Origin: Mugil cephalus
Lineage: Eukaryota > Chordata > Actinopteri > Mugiliformes > Mugilidae
Length of the DNA: 64,000 nt
Assembly (NCBI RefSeq): GCF_022458985.1
Contig: NC_061772.1
Coordinates: forward strand, 7,678,001 to 7,742,000
Direction of reading: 5' to 3'
Shown one piece after another: positions 34,993-63,090 of the stretch; position 1 is the stretch's first letter; each line of letters opens with the position of its first letter. The notes under the pieces were generated by a model. That model was given only the letters and a program-made list of their open reading frames with translations, was not told where the DNA came from and made no database searches. The translations under genes were made by a program, and so were the position numbers.

Positions 34993-36223
34993 CACTGTAT
35001 CGCCAAAAGTATTCACTCACCTGCCTTAACACGCGTATGAACTTAAATGACATCCCATTCTTTAGCCACCGGGTTTAACGTGATGTCAGAACGCGCTTTG
35101 CAGCTATAATCCTTCAACTCTTCTGGGAAGGCTTTCCACAAGGTTTAGTGTGTTTGTGGGAAATTTTGACCATTCTTCATGGAAGCACATTTGTGAGGTC
35201 AGACACTGGTGTTGGGTGAGAAGGCCTGGCTCACAGTCTTTGGTCTAATTCATCCTAAAAGTGTTATATCAGGTTGAGGTCAGGCCAGTCAAGTTCTTCC
35301 ACACCAAACTCCCTCATCCGTGTCTTTGTGGACGTTGCTTTGTGGACTGGTGCCCAGTCATGTTGGAACAGGAAGGGGTCATCCCCAAACTGTTCCCACA
35401 AAGTTGTGAGCATGGAATTGTCCAAAATCTCTTGGTATGCTGAAGCATTCAGAGTTCATTTCACTGGAATTAAGGGGCCAAGCCCAGCTCCTGAGAAACA
35501 ACCCCACACCATAATCCCCCCTCCACCTAATTTCACACTTGGCCCAGTGCAACCAGACAAGAACAGTTCTCCTGGTAACCACCAAACCCAGATTGGTCCA
35601 TCAGATTGCCAGATTTGTCACTCCAGACAACGTCCCCACCTCTCTAGAGAGTGCTTCACACCATTGCATCCAAGGCTTTAGTTGCGCTTGGTGATGTATA
35701 GCTTGGATGCAGTTGCTCGGCCATGGAAACCCATTCAATGAAGCTCCCCACGCACTACGAAAGTTGTCGATCTACGCTCACTATGTGCCCCAGCGTCCAC
35801 CGACCCCGCTCTGTCACTTCATTCGCTTCCACATTGTTATGATACCACTGACAGTTGACTGTGGAATATTTAGTAGTGAGGAAACTTGACTTGAAACATG
35901 ACTGGACTTGTTGCACAGGTGGCATCCTCATAGTCACCACGCTGGAATTCACTGAGCTCCTGTGTATTTTTATCTAGATTTTAGGATCAATAAAATGATG
36001 CCTCATAAATAGCAACAGCTTCAACCACACCTCCTCGACTAAGATCATAGTTTCTGTCCATTCTTTGCTGAGAGGTCTCTGAATCAGTCCTAAGCTAAGA
36101 CTCTGCTGGGATTTTTTTAGGCTAAATTAGGAGCTCTCTGAAAGGATTCTCACAGTCTTTAGGAATAGAGGCCCAGATTTCAGTTATTTGGATGGGTGAG
36201 TGAATACTTTTGGAAATATAGTT
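34993..36223 (-). mobile_element. decayed Tc1/mariner transposon
   Basis: About 1.23 kb with inverted ends. The left end reads CACTGTATCGCCAAAAGTA and the right end, reversed, carries CCAAAAGTATTCACTCACCC; the left end is preceded by TA as expected for Tc1 targets. The interior reads, on the - strand, as a broken Tc1-type transposase. Fragments such as MNSS through STVNCQWYH (35755-35952) correspond to its N-terminal helix-turn-helix region. Stops and frameshifts occur throughout and parts are missing, so it is inactive. This family is abundant in teleosts. It lies between the phlpp2 promoter and the ap1g1 3' end. Confidence 0.9.
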
Positions 36224-36865
36224 CGTATATGTTGTATATGTAGTTGATGAGTTTAGTCAAAGTAAATCTGTATTTCTCTGATGCAGTCTTTGGTTCTCAT
36301 GGATTTAACCAAATACTGAAAAAAATAATTTGTGTATTAAATCTTCCTGGTAAATCTTTAATATAAATAAGGACTGTGGACACCACAGACAACGGTAGGA
36401 AGCCCACACTGAAGCAGGTAGTTGTTTTTTTTTCTATCCATAATTTATTCATCATTTACTCATGTGCTTTTCAAAGCCTGCTTTGCTCAGAGCTTTATCT
36501 TAAACCTGAGCTCTGCACAGAGCGCCACTCTTCCCCTGTATTTATGTGAGGTCATGAGGCATGTGTTCCCTCGTTTATCGACACCATCAAAAAAAATTAA
36601 ACTGTTCATGAATAAAACGATGCAGAAACTTAACCAATTATGGAGACTGGACAACAGTCATCCAATTGTAAAATTGTTGATGGTGACCTGAAAAAAAAAG
36701 AAAAGAAAAGAAAGACAAGAGATGATAAAGGTGATAAATGGAAAACCTAAAGGCCTGAACTTGCCCATTTATCTTCGGCAAACCAGGCGTACACTTCACC
36801 CTAACTGCCCCACCCCCCAAAAACCAAGAAAACAAACTACCATAGTTCAGCTAGATTTTTGACTT
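36224..36865. other. spacer between transposon remnant and ap1g1 3' end
   Basis: AT-rich with T-runs and an A-rich tract at 36690-36720. No gene was seen. The ap1g1 3' UTR could extend into it, because another - strand AATAAA lies near 36443. Confidence 0.45.
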
Positions 36866-37091
36866 TTTATTCGCTTGATCATTTTCTCCAACCCAAAGAC
36901 AAGAATACACAGCATAAATTGAAAATATCCCATTTAATAGTTTACAACCTCTCGTCTTTAATCATCACTTCATATTTTCAGTCTGACATTCACACTCACC
37001 TTGAAGCTGGCATACACAGTTCAACGCGTCAAACTGGACAGTGAAACTCGTGACTTCGCCCAACAAATCAGATACAATTTTGTTGTCAGCC

Positions 37092-37115
37092 GGGGGGGGG
37101 GGGGGGGGGGGGGGG
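37092..37115. repeat. 24-nt homopolymeric G tract
   Basis: Twenty-four consecutive G on the + strand near the distal end of the ap1g1 3' UTR, appearing as C24 in the transcript. It is a possible G-quadruplex on the antisense DNA strand, and its exact length may suffer sequencing error. Confidence 0.9.
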
Positions 37116-39630
37116 TCTTTGAGGGGAGGGTGGGAGGTACAGGTTACAGATTTTGTTCTCAAAGTACAGTCGATGCATTCATTTTTGATTCGACAGGGGA
37201 AAGTGAATATGGCGGTAACTCAGATGCTCCTCCAAGCCCTTTACACACAGATTTCAAAACTAAAACCAAAAATCAATTGTCTGATTAATTCAAATGACAG
37301 ATGTGCGTTTTCAAGACCCTCTTAAAAACAGCATTGCAAGAACTACCTGGTCACCCTCTAATTGTACACGTTAGTACTGACCCAGGAATATGGTGTGACA
37401 GATTTTACAATTTGAACTTTTCTTGCGTTTCAGAAAAACAAAACAAAAAAAGAGAAAACCCACGTCTCAGGTCAAGAGTAGAAATGGCATTATTTACACT
37501 GGGTTTCACATGCAGCGAAGAAGATGAAAGTTGAAGTTGCAGCCAGAACCAAATGATGATGTCCTATGTCAATTAAAAGACTATTTCTCCAAGACGCACA
37601 TGCGCACACACACACACGCACATAGACACACGCACAGCTGATGGGTATATCTCTCCATTTCTTTTCTTGTTTTAAGTTACAGTGTCCAGAGCACTCAAGT
37701 TGGGTTCATTTTCCATTTGTACATTTTAAACTGCAAGAATTAATATATCATCAAACAAAATCTGATCTGCTGTGATTAATAAGGGTACATATTGGTTGAA
37801 TAGGATAATACATACAACTCAAACAAACAAACAACAACAAAAAAGAAAACATTCAGGAATAGATGAATGAAACTTCCTTTCCCCATCCCAGTCAGACTTC
37901 CAGTTTGCACAGCTCCCCCCTGTGGCTGTTAGCGTTTAGCACAAACTATCCCCAGGTTTGCTTAAACCAAAGGTTGATGACAAAGTCCACGGCCTTTCTC
38001 TGTCATATCATGCCCTGATGCGCAGTCATGTCAAGTTTGATTTAATACAATAGTAAGGGCTCAGACCAGTTTCACGTGTTATAGCACAGCCTTTTGTTTC
38101 GGAGACTTAGTTCAAGTGAATGTTGTGCCACGCAGACACAAATAACTTGAGCGATAAGCGACTAAAAGAAAGAAAGGAAAGCAAAAGAATGCACCGTATT
38201 GTTTGAAATCCCTTACCACACTCATTACCTGCTAAAAACCTATTTAAATCACAATGTGGAAAAAAAATGACTTACAATGAGTTCTAAAAACCTGATTCTA
38301 TTTGCGGCCTTGCTTGCTTGTTTGCTTGCTCGCTTGAAATGATGCTTTCAGGAAGGTACAACATGGCAGACGAAAAGGTAACCAGGCAACAAGAAGAGCG
38401 AACACACCGGAATCAGAAATCACAGGGGACATCGTTTCCTGATACAGTTCGTAGGTTGAAGAGTTTAATAGACGTGAATTGACAAGAGTGCACGTAAGGC
38501 CAGAAGGAAGGATTGCTCCTCGGCAAAGAAAGCTGCTCCCCCTCTTCAAGGGAGGGCACGCATGAGGCGACTGAGGGGAAGCAAATGAAGCGAGGCGCCA
38601 CTTCTGCCGCTGTGCAGCACTGTGCTTCAGTTTCTCAGTAGTACAGTACATCATTCAGACAGACTCAACCCTTATTTCAACATCCAAAAGAGCCCCACCA
38701 AGTAACCTGCTGACCAGACAACTATCTGTGTGAAATAAGATGACACATCTGATCATGAAGGACAAATAGTAAATTAAATCCAGATCAATTGCATCCTTGT
38801 AAGATTCTTTTTTTTATCTGCTTTTTTTTTTTTTTTTTTAATATATGCATACAATTATACTTTCTAGCTATTCTTTTAAGTCTTCATGTGGGTTTTATTT
38901 AATCTGATCAGCGTTTGTTTTACAACTATATACAATGTACAGGCAGCAGATCATATATCTTTTACATTAACGAGTGATGATACAGGGAAGTCTCAATAGA
39001 CTGATGTTGACTAGATCTATTTAGACAATATACATTGTGAATAATTGGAATTTTTTAGAAAATGGCATCTAAAAAAAGGATGAAAGATAGTACAAGAGAC
39101 AAAATTGTAAAAGCCCTCAATATGTACAGAAAAAAAAGCCAATATAGCATTTGTCAACAACAGAAGAAGAAGGAAAAAAAAAAAAGTTAAACCGAAATAA
39201 TTTTCTCCATATACACATATCATAGCTCAAAAATATTTCCAAAGCTAATAGTCTCTCTGATTTGGTCACAGAAGTTAGAAGATAGTGAAGCATAGTGAAA
39301 AGAATCATACAGCCCGACTGAACATCCGAGGACGTCAACACAGCATCGCAGGTTATGTAAGATACAAACTACGGTTAGTTTCTCTCATGCAGATGCTCCC
39401 CTTGATTGCAATTCATGACAAAACAAAGCTGTCTACTGCCACTGAAAGATAACAGAGAAAAGAAAGAGAACATTGTGAGGTATTAAGGTTACCGTCCCCG
39501 ACAGCATGCTCTCGTCTGGGAGAAGACGAGAGCAAAGAAATCATAGTCAAATCATCAAACAGTCACCACAGAACAACCTGTTCCAGTACCTCACCACCAA
39601 GTGATCCAAACTAACATTTCAATGCCTGTT

Positions 39631-39662
39631 GGTGTGTGTGCGTGTGTGTGTGTGTGTGTGGT
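39631..39662. repeat. (GT)n microsatellite
   Basis: GT repeat with one GC interruption in the ap1g1 3' UTR. Confidence 0.93.
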
Positions 39663-41143
39663 GCATGAGGGGGAGGGGGTCCTTAGTGATATTTGAACGA
39701 CATTCCCACTTTTCACTTGCAACCTCGATGCCAGCTTATGAAATGTCTACATCTTTTAGCTGCCATTATCCTTAGAGATTTCCTTTGTTTGCAAGACTTG
39801 CAGGAATTTATTTAAACATCTGCCACACTGTAAAGAAACAATCAACAACACGTAGCAATAATTTATACCTTTGTCAAGACAAGATGACATTTATGTGGAT
39901 ATCCACATGGGCCAGTATTAGTGGGTGATTGATGATCAACTGATTAGACAAATAAGTGAAGAAAACATAATAAAATGAAGTGATATACCAACTCTAATCC
40001 ATCAGGACCACTTCCCTTAGGTTGAAAACAAGATCATCACACAAGCAGACTTACAAACAGAGCTCATACAGAACCCAATGCTTCAGGGGCTTTTATCTAG
40101 TTATCAAGTTAGAAAGGCACATCACTTTGATATCAGGCATAAATTAAGTCAAATTACTGCAGAAATAAAACAGACTTTCACAAAAATAGTGCCAATAGTA
40201 ATGAGCGTCCCCGTCAACGAAGACATGAAAAGGAAGAATTAAGGGGTGGGGGGGGGGCATTCAGTGCATGTAACTACATTCATAACAAGCTTAATTTACA
40301 TGTATGTGCATATGATGACCAAGTTGAACCAGGTTAAACAAATCTGAAATGTAACTGAATTGCAAGCTCGACTGAGGACACAGATGCAAAAAAGTTTTCA
40401 AACACAGATCTCAAACAAAAATGCAATCGATTTGTTTTCAGATAACTCTCAGGCCTGGATTTATTGTACGTCCAACGCAACGAATCAACGTCCGCAAGCT
40501 GTGCAGAACAATTAAACGTTGAATTTATCACACAGATCTAAAAACGGACACTTTACTACAGATGAGATGAAAGCTGTGGTTTAATCTGAGGGCGTTTTCC
40601 TTCATCGAGCCACAGGTGGTCAGGTGAGAGGGCTGTTCCTGTCCTTTCATAGTGACAAATCAAATGTAGACGCCGTCCTATAGAAACATAGGATAAAAGA
40701 GGCCTACTACCAGAATCAGAAAACCCCCTTTCCAAGTGACTGTGGTCTTAATAATGCTCAAACATGCTTTAAGCAAATTAATGTAATTCAAAATGAATAC
40801 AACTCTGACAAGTTATATCACTCATGAAGTGGAGGGTCAAAAACAGGGTGATCTATAACTGCACTAAACATTTCAGAGCTTTTTCTGCTGCCGACGTGGG
40901 ACTGAAGGTTCATATAAAAATCTGAAGCCAATCATAAATATCAAAGGAGCAAAGTGTTTCAACTGCATTTTCAAATAAAACTGGTTACTGAAGTGCTCGT
41001 TGTGGAACACGCTTTTTCTCTACAGAGACCTGAGAGGTAAGGTGTACCACAGTGGATGGTGTGCATATGTGCTTTAGTGGATGGGAGTGGTGCTGAGCGG
41101 AGGGTGCATGTACTAAGCGTAAAGACTGTGGAAACCAATTAAG

Positions 41144-41165
41144 AAAAAAAAAAAAAAAAAAAAAA
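41144..41165. repeat. 22-nt A tract
   Basis: Uninterrupted A on the + strand, U22 in the ap1g1 3' UTR, about 250 nt after the stop. Confidence 0.9.
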
Positions 41166-41412
41166 GAGAGGAGAAAGTTCATAGATTGATATGTTTTCCC
41201 AATTATTCTCGTGATGTCGATAGTCAATAGGGTCTTCGTAACATCTGTATTTTTCTCCTGTGTTCAATGCTCTGCTGCTTCCCATGCAACTCGAGGGCAG
41301 CGGTCTGCAGTGACGTCACAGGGGGATCCGTTGGAAGAAAGGTGGGAGGTGAAAGGAAAATCGTTTTCATAGTTCCCTTGGTGGGGCTTTCAAGAGTAGC
41401 GGGAGCAGCTCA

Positions 41413-57626
<16,214 letters not shown>

Positions 57627-57900
57627 TAGCCGTGCTGATGCCAGAAAAGAACTGGAATCGTCTCTATTAGCAATGGAGGGAGGAACACACTAGACATGCA
57701 AAATGGTGGCTACTCCAGCCTCAGCACATCTACCGCAGGCGGAGGGATACAGTGACATATCCCAGAGGCTTGTGGAAGGAGTGAGTAGGCTACCGTACAG
57801 TGTTCGCTCACTGGCGCTACGTTAGCTCGTACCAGAGAGGACTTCACCACAGTCTGTGCCTCTGCCAGAGACTCCCACCTGATATGCCAGTGTTCACTGG
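57627..57900 (-). promoter_or_regulatory. ap1g1: ap1g1 untranslated first exon and promoter
   Basis: On the - strand, CATCAGCACGGCTA is followed by a consensus donor GTAAGT (57626 downward), which fits a noncoding first exon ending at 57627. The exon upstream contains GCCACCATTTTG, resembling a YY1-type downstream promoter motif (57704-57715). No AUG upstream of the donor opens a long frame. The transcription start is not determined; a start between 57720 and 57900 is likely. Confidence 0.6.
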
Positions 57901-59270
57901 ACACCATGGGTAATAGTTGAATTATGTCTTCACGGTCATGAGCGGGGTAGCTAGGCGACTGTCCTATAAATCCTTGCTATCATTTACTGATTGCTGTTCG
58001 GCTAGCTTGTTCGCTTTCATCGCTCACGCATTGACTATAAAGGGCTAATGTTAGGCTTGTCAACGTTAGCCACTTAGCTTAGCGTTATCTCATTGATCTC
58101 ATTTACCGAGAAACAAAATAACAATGTGCAATGTAACTTTCGCTTTGCACATTGATGCGTGTCAGTTGTCACTTCCTATGCAATTGAGAATTTCATGACA
58201 CGACGAGATTATTTTGTTGAGATGGCATATTTTCGTTTAACCTTGCGGAAGAGTACGTTTTTACAACGCCAAAGTCGTGCTGCGGTCAGTTTACTCGTGG
58301 CAGTCAGTGATGACGACTACATGCAATGTTATGACATTAGGCGTCCAGTGGTTTGTAGCACCATCTAGTGTTGTTACTGCACCGTGCACTAAATTATTCT
58401 CTAGGTTGCACTTGATTCATTATCTATTAACTATTAGAAAAGGCACATCCCCAGGTTTTGTCGTGGATACAGATCATTATCAGATGAGTAATATAAATGT
58501 AGTGTGGTGAGGTTGGGATAACATACAAATGTATTTTGATAAAATTAAATGTTTTAGTGAAAGGTGTTATGCCATTAACCATAGCTTTCATGTGACTTCA
58601 ATTTATGTGATTTGATTGACTATGAAGGTCAAGTTTAATCTATATGAATCTATATATGTATATTAGCATGGATACAGTTCCTTAGTATCTCTCTGTTTCA
58701 GCTATTAATTAACAAATACAGAAATTTCAAAGTAGTTTGTAGTTGTTTAGCACCAGTGTTGCCATTGCATGTTTTGTCCACCAGAGAGCATTTCTAAGTC
58801 TAAGTGTAAAATTTATCAGTCAGTGCACAAATTGATCATAATTATTAACCACTGAATTAAGAGTCTGTGATCCAAAGACAAGTACTGGCCAATATGTTAT
58901 CAGATACATTGTTGGTGTATTGTTTATATTTATTCCTTTTTCCATATGGGAGAAAACATGTATTTTGTAGCTATGACATACAAAAACAAATACCAGTACC
59001 TAATTTTCTTGAGGGAGCATGAATTGTATTTTTAATATTAATATATTTTATATATATATACTTCCAGAATAGTTTCACCTCACTCACTTACTCTGCTTTT
59101 TACAGCAGCTTTTAGTTTGGTCATTTAGGCCATTTCAGGACATGTTAACCTTTAAAACAGTAGATTGACAAAAAGTATTTGAATGCATTTACTTTGACTC
59201 GATGTTTAACATACGTACACTCGCACAAACATTGTACGTGAACCCCCCAACACATCCCACAATGCTGTTC
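57901..59270. other. intergenic spacer between divergent ap1g1 and the zinc-finger gene
   Basis: 1.4 kb, AT-rich. ORFs are short and unrelated to known families. No ATXN1L-like coding exon, which in human lies between AP1G1 and ZNF821, is present. Confidence 0.5.
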
Positions 59271-59647
59271 GGCGTGCCTTCATTGCCTTTACGGTAGAGA
59301 TCAGCTGAGCTCGTGCACCGCTGCAGTGAGCGCGCGGCTGCCAGCAGCTCGGGATCGGAGCGGCTCGAGGCTGCTCGGCGTGGACATTATTTTAAAACCG
59401 GCTTTTTTTTTTCTCTCACTAAAACTGCAAGAATGTGACCGTCACGTGTACTCGTTTTTTTTAATTAACCTCCCAAACCGCCCCGGTTCCGGTGGTCGAG
59501 TAGACCATTAGTCTAATATTTTTTTTAATGTTTTCGCTCATCATCTGTCCCCTCAGTGCGGAATACACCTGGACTGTTTCAGGGGGTAACCGTCCGGATT
59601 GAGGAGATTCCGGGTTTGTTTTTTTTATGCCGGGAGTGGGCTATAAT
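59271..59647 (+). promoter_or_regulatory. znf821: CpG-rich promoter and 5' UTR of znf821-like gene
   Basis: GC- and CpG-dense sequence (GTGAGCGCGCGGCTGCC, GATCGGAGCGGCTCGAGG, ACCGCCCCGGTTCCGG) begins abruptly in AT-rich DNA. It leads directly into the MSRRKQ exon. Upstream, TCCCACAATGCTG (59257-59269) resembles a ZNF143-type site. The start site is probably near 59.30-59.35 kb. Confidence 0.6.
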
Positions 59648-59687
59648 ATGTCCAGGCGAAAACAGACCAACCCCTTCAAAGTTAACT
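59648..59687 (+). CDS. znf821: first coding exon of an MSRRKQ zinc-finger protein, probably ZNF821 (partial)
   Basis: ATG at 59648 opens MSRRKQTNPFKVN, then a donor GTAGGT at 59688 after one base of the next codon. Human ZNF821 starts MSRRKQTNPNKVHW. The split base T suits the following Trp codon. MSRRKQ is the N-terminal NuRD/RBBP4-recruiting motif shared by SALL, FOG and BCL11 factors, so another family member is possible, but the TNPxKV extension and synteny favour ZNF821. An in-frame ATG at 59627 (MPGVGYNMSRRKQ) has a weak context. Remaining exons lie beyond the window. Confidence 0.62.
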
Positions 59688-61792
59688 GTAGGTATTTCAG
59701 GTATTGTCTATTACTATTTGGCGAGTTATTAATCCATGTCACGTCCTTTATCCGTGTGTACTTTGGCTGGTTGACAGGGAGTATGTTTCATTGTTTCTGT
59801 GGCGACCTGCGTTAGCGTGTTTCAGCTTTCCTTTCCTTGTAATGAATTCATACTGACATGCTGTGCTGTTGGATGTCTCGTTTATTCGGGATTGTAGTTT
59901 GTGAGCGAATATGCCTCTAGACTTTAGAGAATGATGTGTGATTTTCTTATTTTGAATTCACAGTTACACGTTTTAGGAGTTATTCAACAATAGTTGTACA
60001 TCTTTGAAAAAAATGGACTGAAATGTAGGTGTAGCATTGAATTGAAATCAAACACATAGTCAATCAATCACCAAAAGACAAACAGGCATCATATTTAAAG
60101 GAGCACATCTCTGGTAAATGTTCAGTAGTTATCTTAAAGCTGTTGTTTTGGCCCTTATACTCATGTGTCAGCTGGTCAGGTGCATGTGTGTAAGCGATTG
60201 CATTCTAATTTAACAGGCCTGTACTAAATCATAGCCTCATTAAGGTTACGGTGTTCACCCTTTGTTTAAAATAAACAAGGAAGCCGTTGATTTAATTGTT
60301 TTTTCATTTTGGAGGCTGCAGTTTTTATTATTTTGGCCGCCCCATTTTAGTCAGTGGGCTAGGATACAGCAGGAACAGCATCGCATAATACATGATCAAA
60401 CGGCTAAATTACCACCTTTACACAAACTGTTTCAACACAAACTGAACATGTATAACTACTATGAAGGGAGATTTAGTGTAGGGCTGTTAACACATTTGTT
60501 TTTTTTCCACTGGTGTACCTAATGAAATGGCAAGTGACTCGTGCTCATCACCCTGATCTCATCTCTTGCAACACGGTCATGTAAAAATCCCTCCTTTCAA
60601 ACCGGCATGTTCTTGTGCAGTCTTTCAAAAGGAGCTTTGAGTTTGTTTGGTCTTTTGTCTGTGTGTAAGGGCTCGTAGCTAGCTGCGTTTCTGTTTTGAG
60701 ATATTTCTCCAGATTGGCTTCCCAAAAGCTTGCCTTCATAATTTAAACAGTAAAGCGTTGCAGCCTTTGCACATGGAGGATTGTCAGACTGTTGACTCTG
60801 ACATCTCAGTTTAAGTGTAACATTGCAGAAAAGAAATACTGAGGGTTAAAGTGGCAAAACTTTAAGTGTGACCCTAGCTTATCAAAATAAGTGCTGCTGT
60901 TTAAAAAATGTCTAATTTTCTTCCTTTTCTAGAATTAAGCATCTGTTGTTTCTTCAGTGTCTTAGTGCTGTATACTAACAATAATATACCATAGTAGAGC
61001 ATAGTTCATAAGTCAAGTCAGTTTCAACGATATTAATTCAGCCAAAAAGTGCCACCATCTGCCTCTGATATATTTATGAAGTGAATATTTTCAAGTTTTG
61101 GACTGTGGGTCAGAGAAACATCATATTGGCCATTGTTTTATTTATTTTTTTTACTATAGTTAGCTCTATAGTTAGCTTTATTCACAGATATCATGATTTC
61201 TGAGATGATCCCTGATAGAGAAACATTGTTGGTGTCTCTTGATGAGACAAGTGTGACTTTTGACTTTCTGCCAGGATCCCTTGTTGGTGGAAAGCATGTT
61301 GCCCTCTTGAGTTCAACAAGTCTCTGTCCACTGAAGGGGATTGTACCGTGTAATCTACTGAGGCAATGCCTGCTGCAGCCTTCGTTTCTAAAGATAGTTA
61401 GTTTAAACTCCTGTGAAAATACATCTCACACTTATTTGGATTGCGGTAATCCCCGTGTGTTAATGAGCTCATTTGTCGCTCTGGAACTCCTGCGAGAGTC
61501 CAGAGAGGGAGCTGAAAGCCCTCAAGAGGGCCCAATACGATCACGCTGCCCTGCTCTCCATGCACTGACACATGCTGTAAAATTTACTCCTGCCGTGTGT
61601 CAGTGCAGTGTGAGTTCATGTTTGTTCAGTGCACTGACTTTCTGCAGCTTTACCTCAAATCCTTTAACTGTCTTTACTCGTGAGGTATGAAATGCATGCA
61701 GAGAGACCCCCTCCCCGTCCCATACTCCCCCCTAGACAGACAGACTGACAGAGCAGACAGGGAGGGAGACAGTCTGACAGGCAGGCAGGCTG

Positions 61793-61794
<2 letters not shown>

Positions 61795-61831
<37 letters not shown>
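61795..61831. repeat. (AC)n microsatellite
   Basis: About 18 AC units, preceded by a GACAG/GGCA-rich low-complexity stretch. Confidence 0.96.
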
Positions 61832-61834
<3 letters not shown>

Positions 61835-62442
61835 TTCCAGACAATAATACAACAGTGGTGTCTGTCTAGCTATGTGTGCTCCTTCTTGAGTTTGATTTAC
61901 ACAAAGGAAAAGAATAAGTTGCATTACATCCAGTTTAATCCTGATTGGAGGCGTTTCCATTTCTTCTACAACTATTTAAATGACTTTCTATTAAAAAGTA
62001 TGAAGTTATTTCAGAAACATATATAAACACAATCAAACGTGTGCAGCTCAGATTAGATGTTAACCAGTTGCTGTCTGTGGACTGATTGTGACACAACTGT
62101 GCAAGCTGCTTTCCCAAAACTTTACAGGTGTTTTGAGTTGAGACCCAAACGAATCCCAAGTTCAGAGATTGTCGTGATCCGTTAACAAAGTAGCATCGCT
62201 GCTCATGTTAATACACTATATAAATATTACTTTTTGCTGTATGTGTCATTGAAACTTTTGGTTGACGTCAGGCACCAAACTAACCGGAGAAATCTTCAAG
62301 ATAATTGGTTGATCACTTCATCTTTTCAGGTCGTCCGGGTGAGAATTGATCAGATATCTGGCCCACTGTTCTAAGTCTCTGGTGCGTGTGTGCCGATGGA
62401 AGACGCGGGCCCCAGTGCTTCCTGCAGATCCGAGTGTTGTTG

Positions 62443-62474
62443 GGTGTGTGTGTCTGCATGTGTGTGTGTGTGTG
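62443..62474. repeat. (GT)n microsatellite, interrupted
   Basis: GT repeats with one CTGCA interruption. Confidence 0.9.
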
Positions 62475-62609
62475 TTTTGGAGGGGACGACGGCTGAAAAG
62501 AAGAAGGAGGAGCCTTTGAATTCAACAGGACCCCCATTGCTTGGTGTTTGAGTAGAGTTTTGGCATTCTATCTTTTGTCTGTTTTGTTTTGCGCGCTGCC
62601 CCTCCATCA

Positions 62610-62638
62610 CCCCCCCCCCCCAACACACACACACACAC
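62610..62638. repeat. C-run followed by (CA)n
   Basis: Twelve consecutive C then about eight CA units. Confidence 0.93.
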
Positions 62639-63049
62639 CTCCCTTCTCCCTCTTCTGTGTGTCTGTTGGCTGATGAGTTTGTCTCTTTGTCTGGATTCAG
62701 TCAGACACTGCGTCACCTCCTGCCTACAGACACACAGACTCAGAGATAACATCACAGTGGCAGAGACTGTGGGAGGGGGGAGGGAGCGAGGGAGCAAGGA
62801 GAGACAGATGTACAGACAGAGCCCGAGCAGTGGGGGGATGGGTATCTCTCACACATCAATCATTGGCTATGTGCCGAGGAGCCAGCTTGTTGTAGTAGTT
62901 CATAGTTCAATACTCCGACCCACTCCACCACTGCTAATGAATGCTTGGATATCTGTGGGAAAAGTGCTCAAACTGCACTCGCATACCAACTTCTCACAAG
63001 TAGTCGAATAGCTGATTGACAAACCTTAAGATGACACTCCTGTTTTCCA

Positions 63050-63090
63050 CAGAGAGAGAGAGAGAGAGAGAGAGCGCGAGAGAGCGAGAG
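63050..63090. repeat. (AG)n microsatellite
   Basis: About 12 AG units followed by CGCGAGAGAGCGAGAG imperfect continuation. Confidence 0.94.

Larger units (their letters stand above)
36866..41412 (-). other. ap1g1: ap1g1 3' UTR
   Basis: About 4.5 kb of noncoding sequence to an AATAAA on the - strand (36866-36871); earlier hexamers exist, for example near 38896. It carries a 24-G tract (C on the transcript), a 22-A tract (U on the transcript) and TGTAAATA, the Pumilio consensus, at 37491-37498. No coding exon was seen. The true end could lie at an earlier signal. Confidence 0.55.

Noticed and set aside
35755..35952. Active transposase in the Tc1-like element
   Set aside because: The reading frame is short and broken and the catalytic region is scattered over several frames with stops.
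41311..41318. CRE palindrome TGACGTCA as an ap1g1 regulatory site
   Set aside because: It lies in the 3' UTR; a single 8-mer match is expected by chance in 64 kb and there is no supporting context.
61193..61690. 165-codon ORF on the + strand
   Set aside because: No domain, no splice-site logic and no resemblance to ZNF821; probably chance in an intron.
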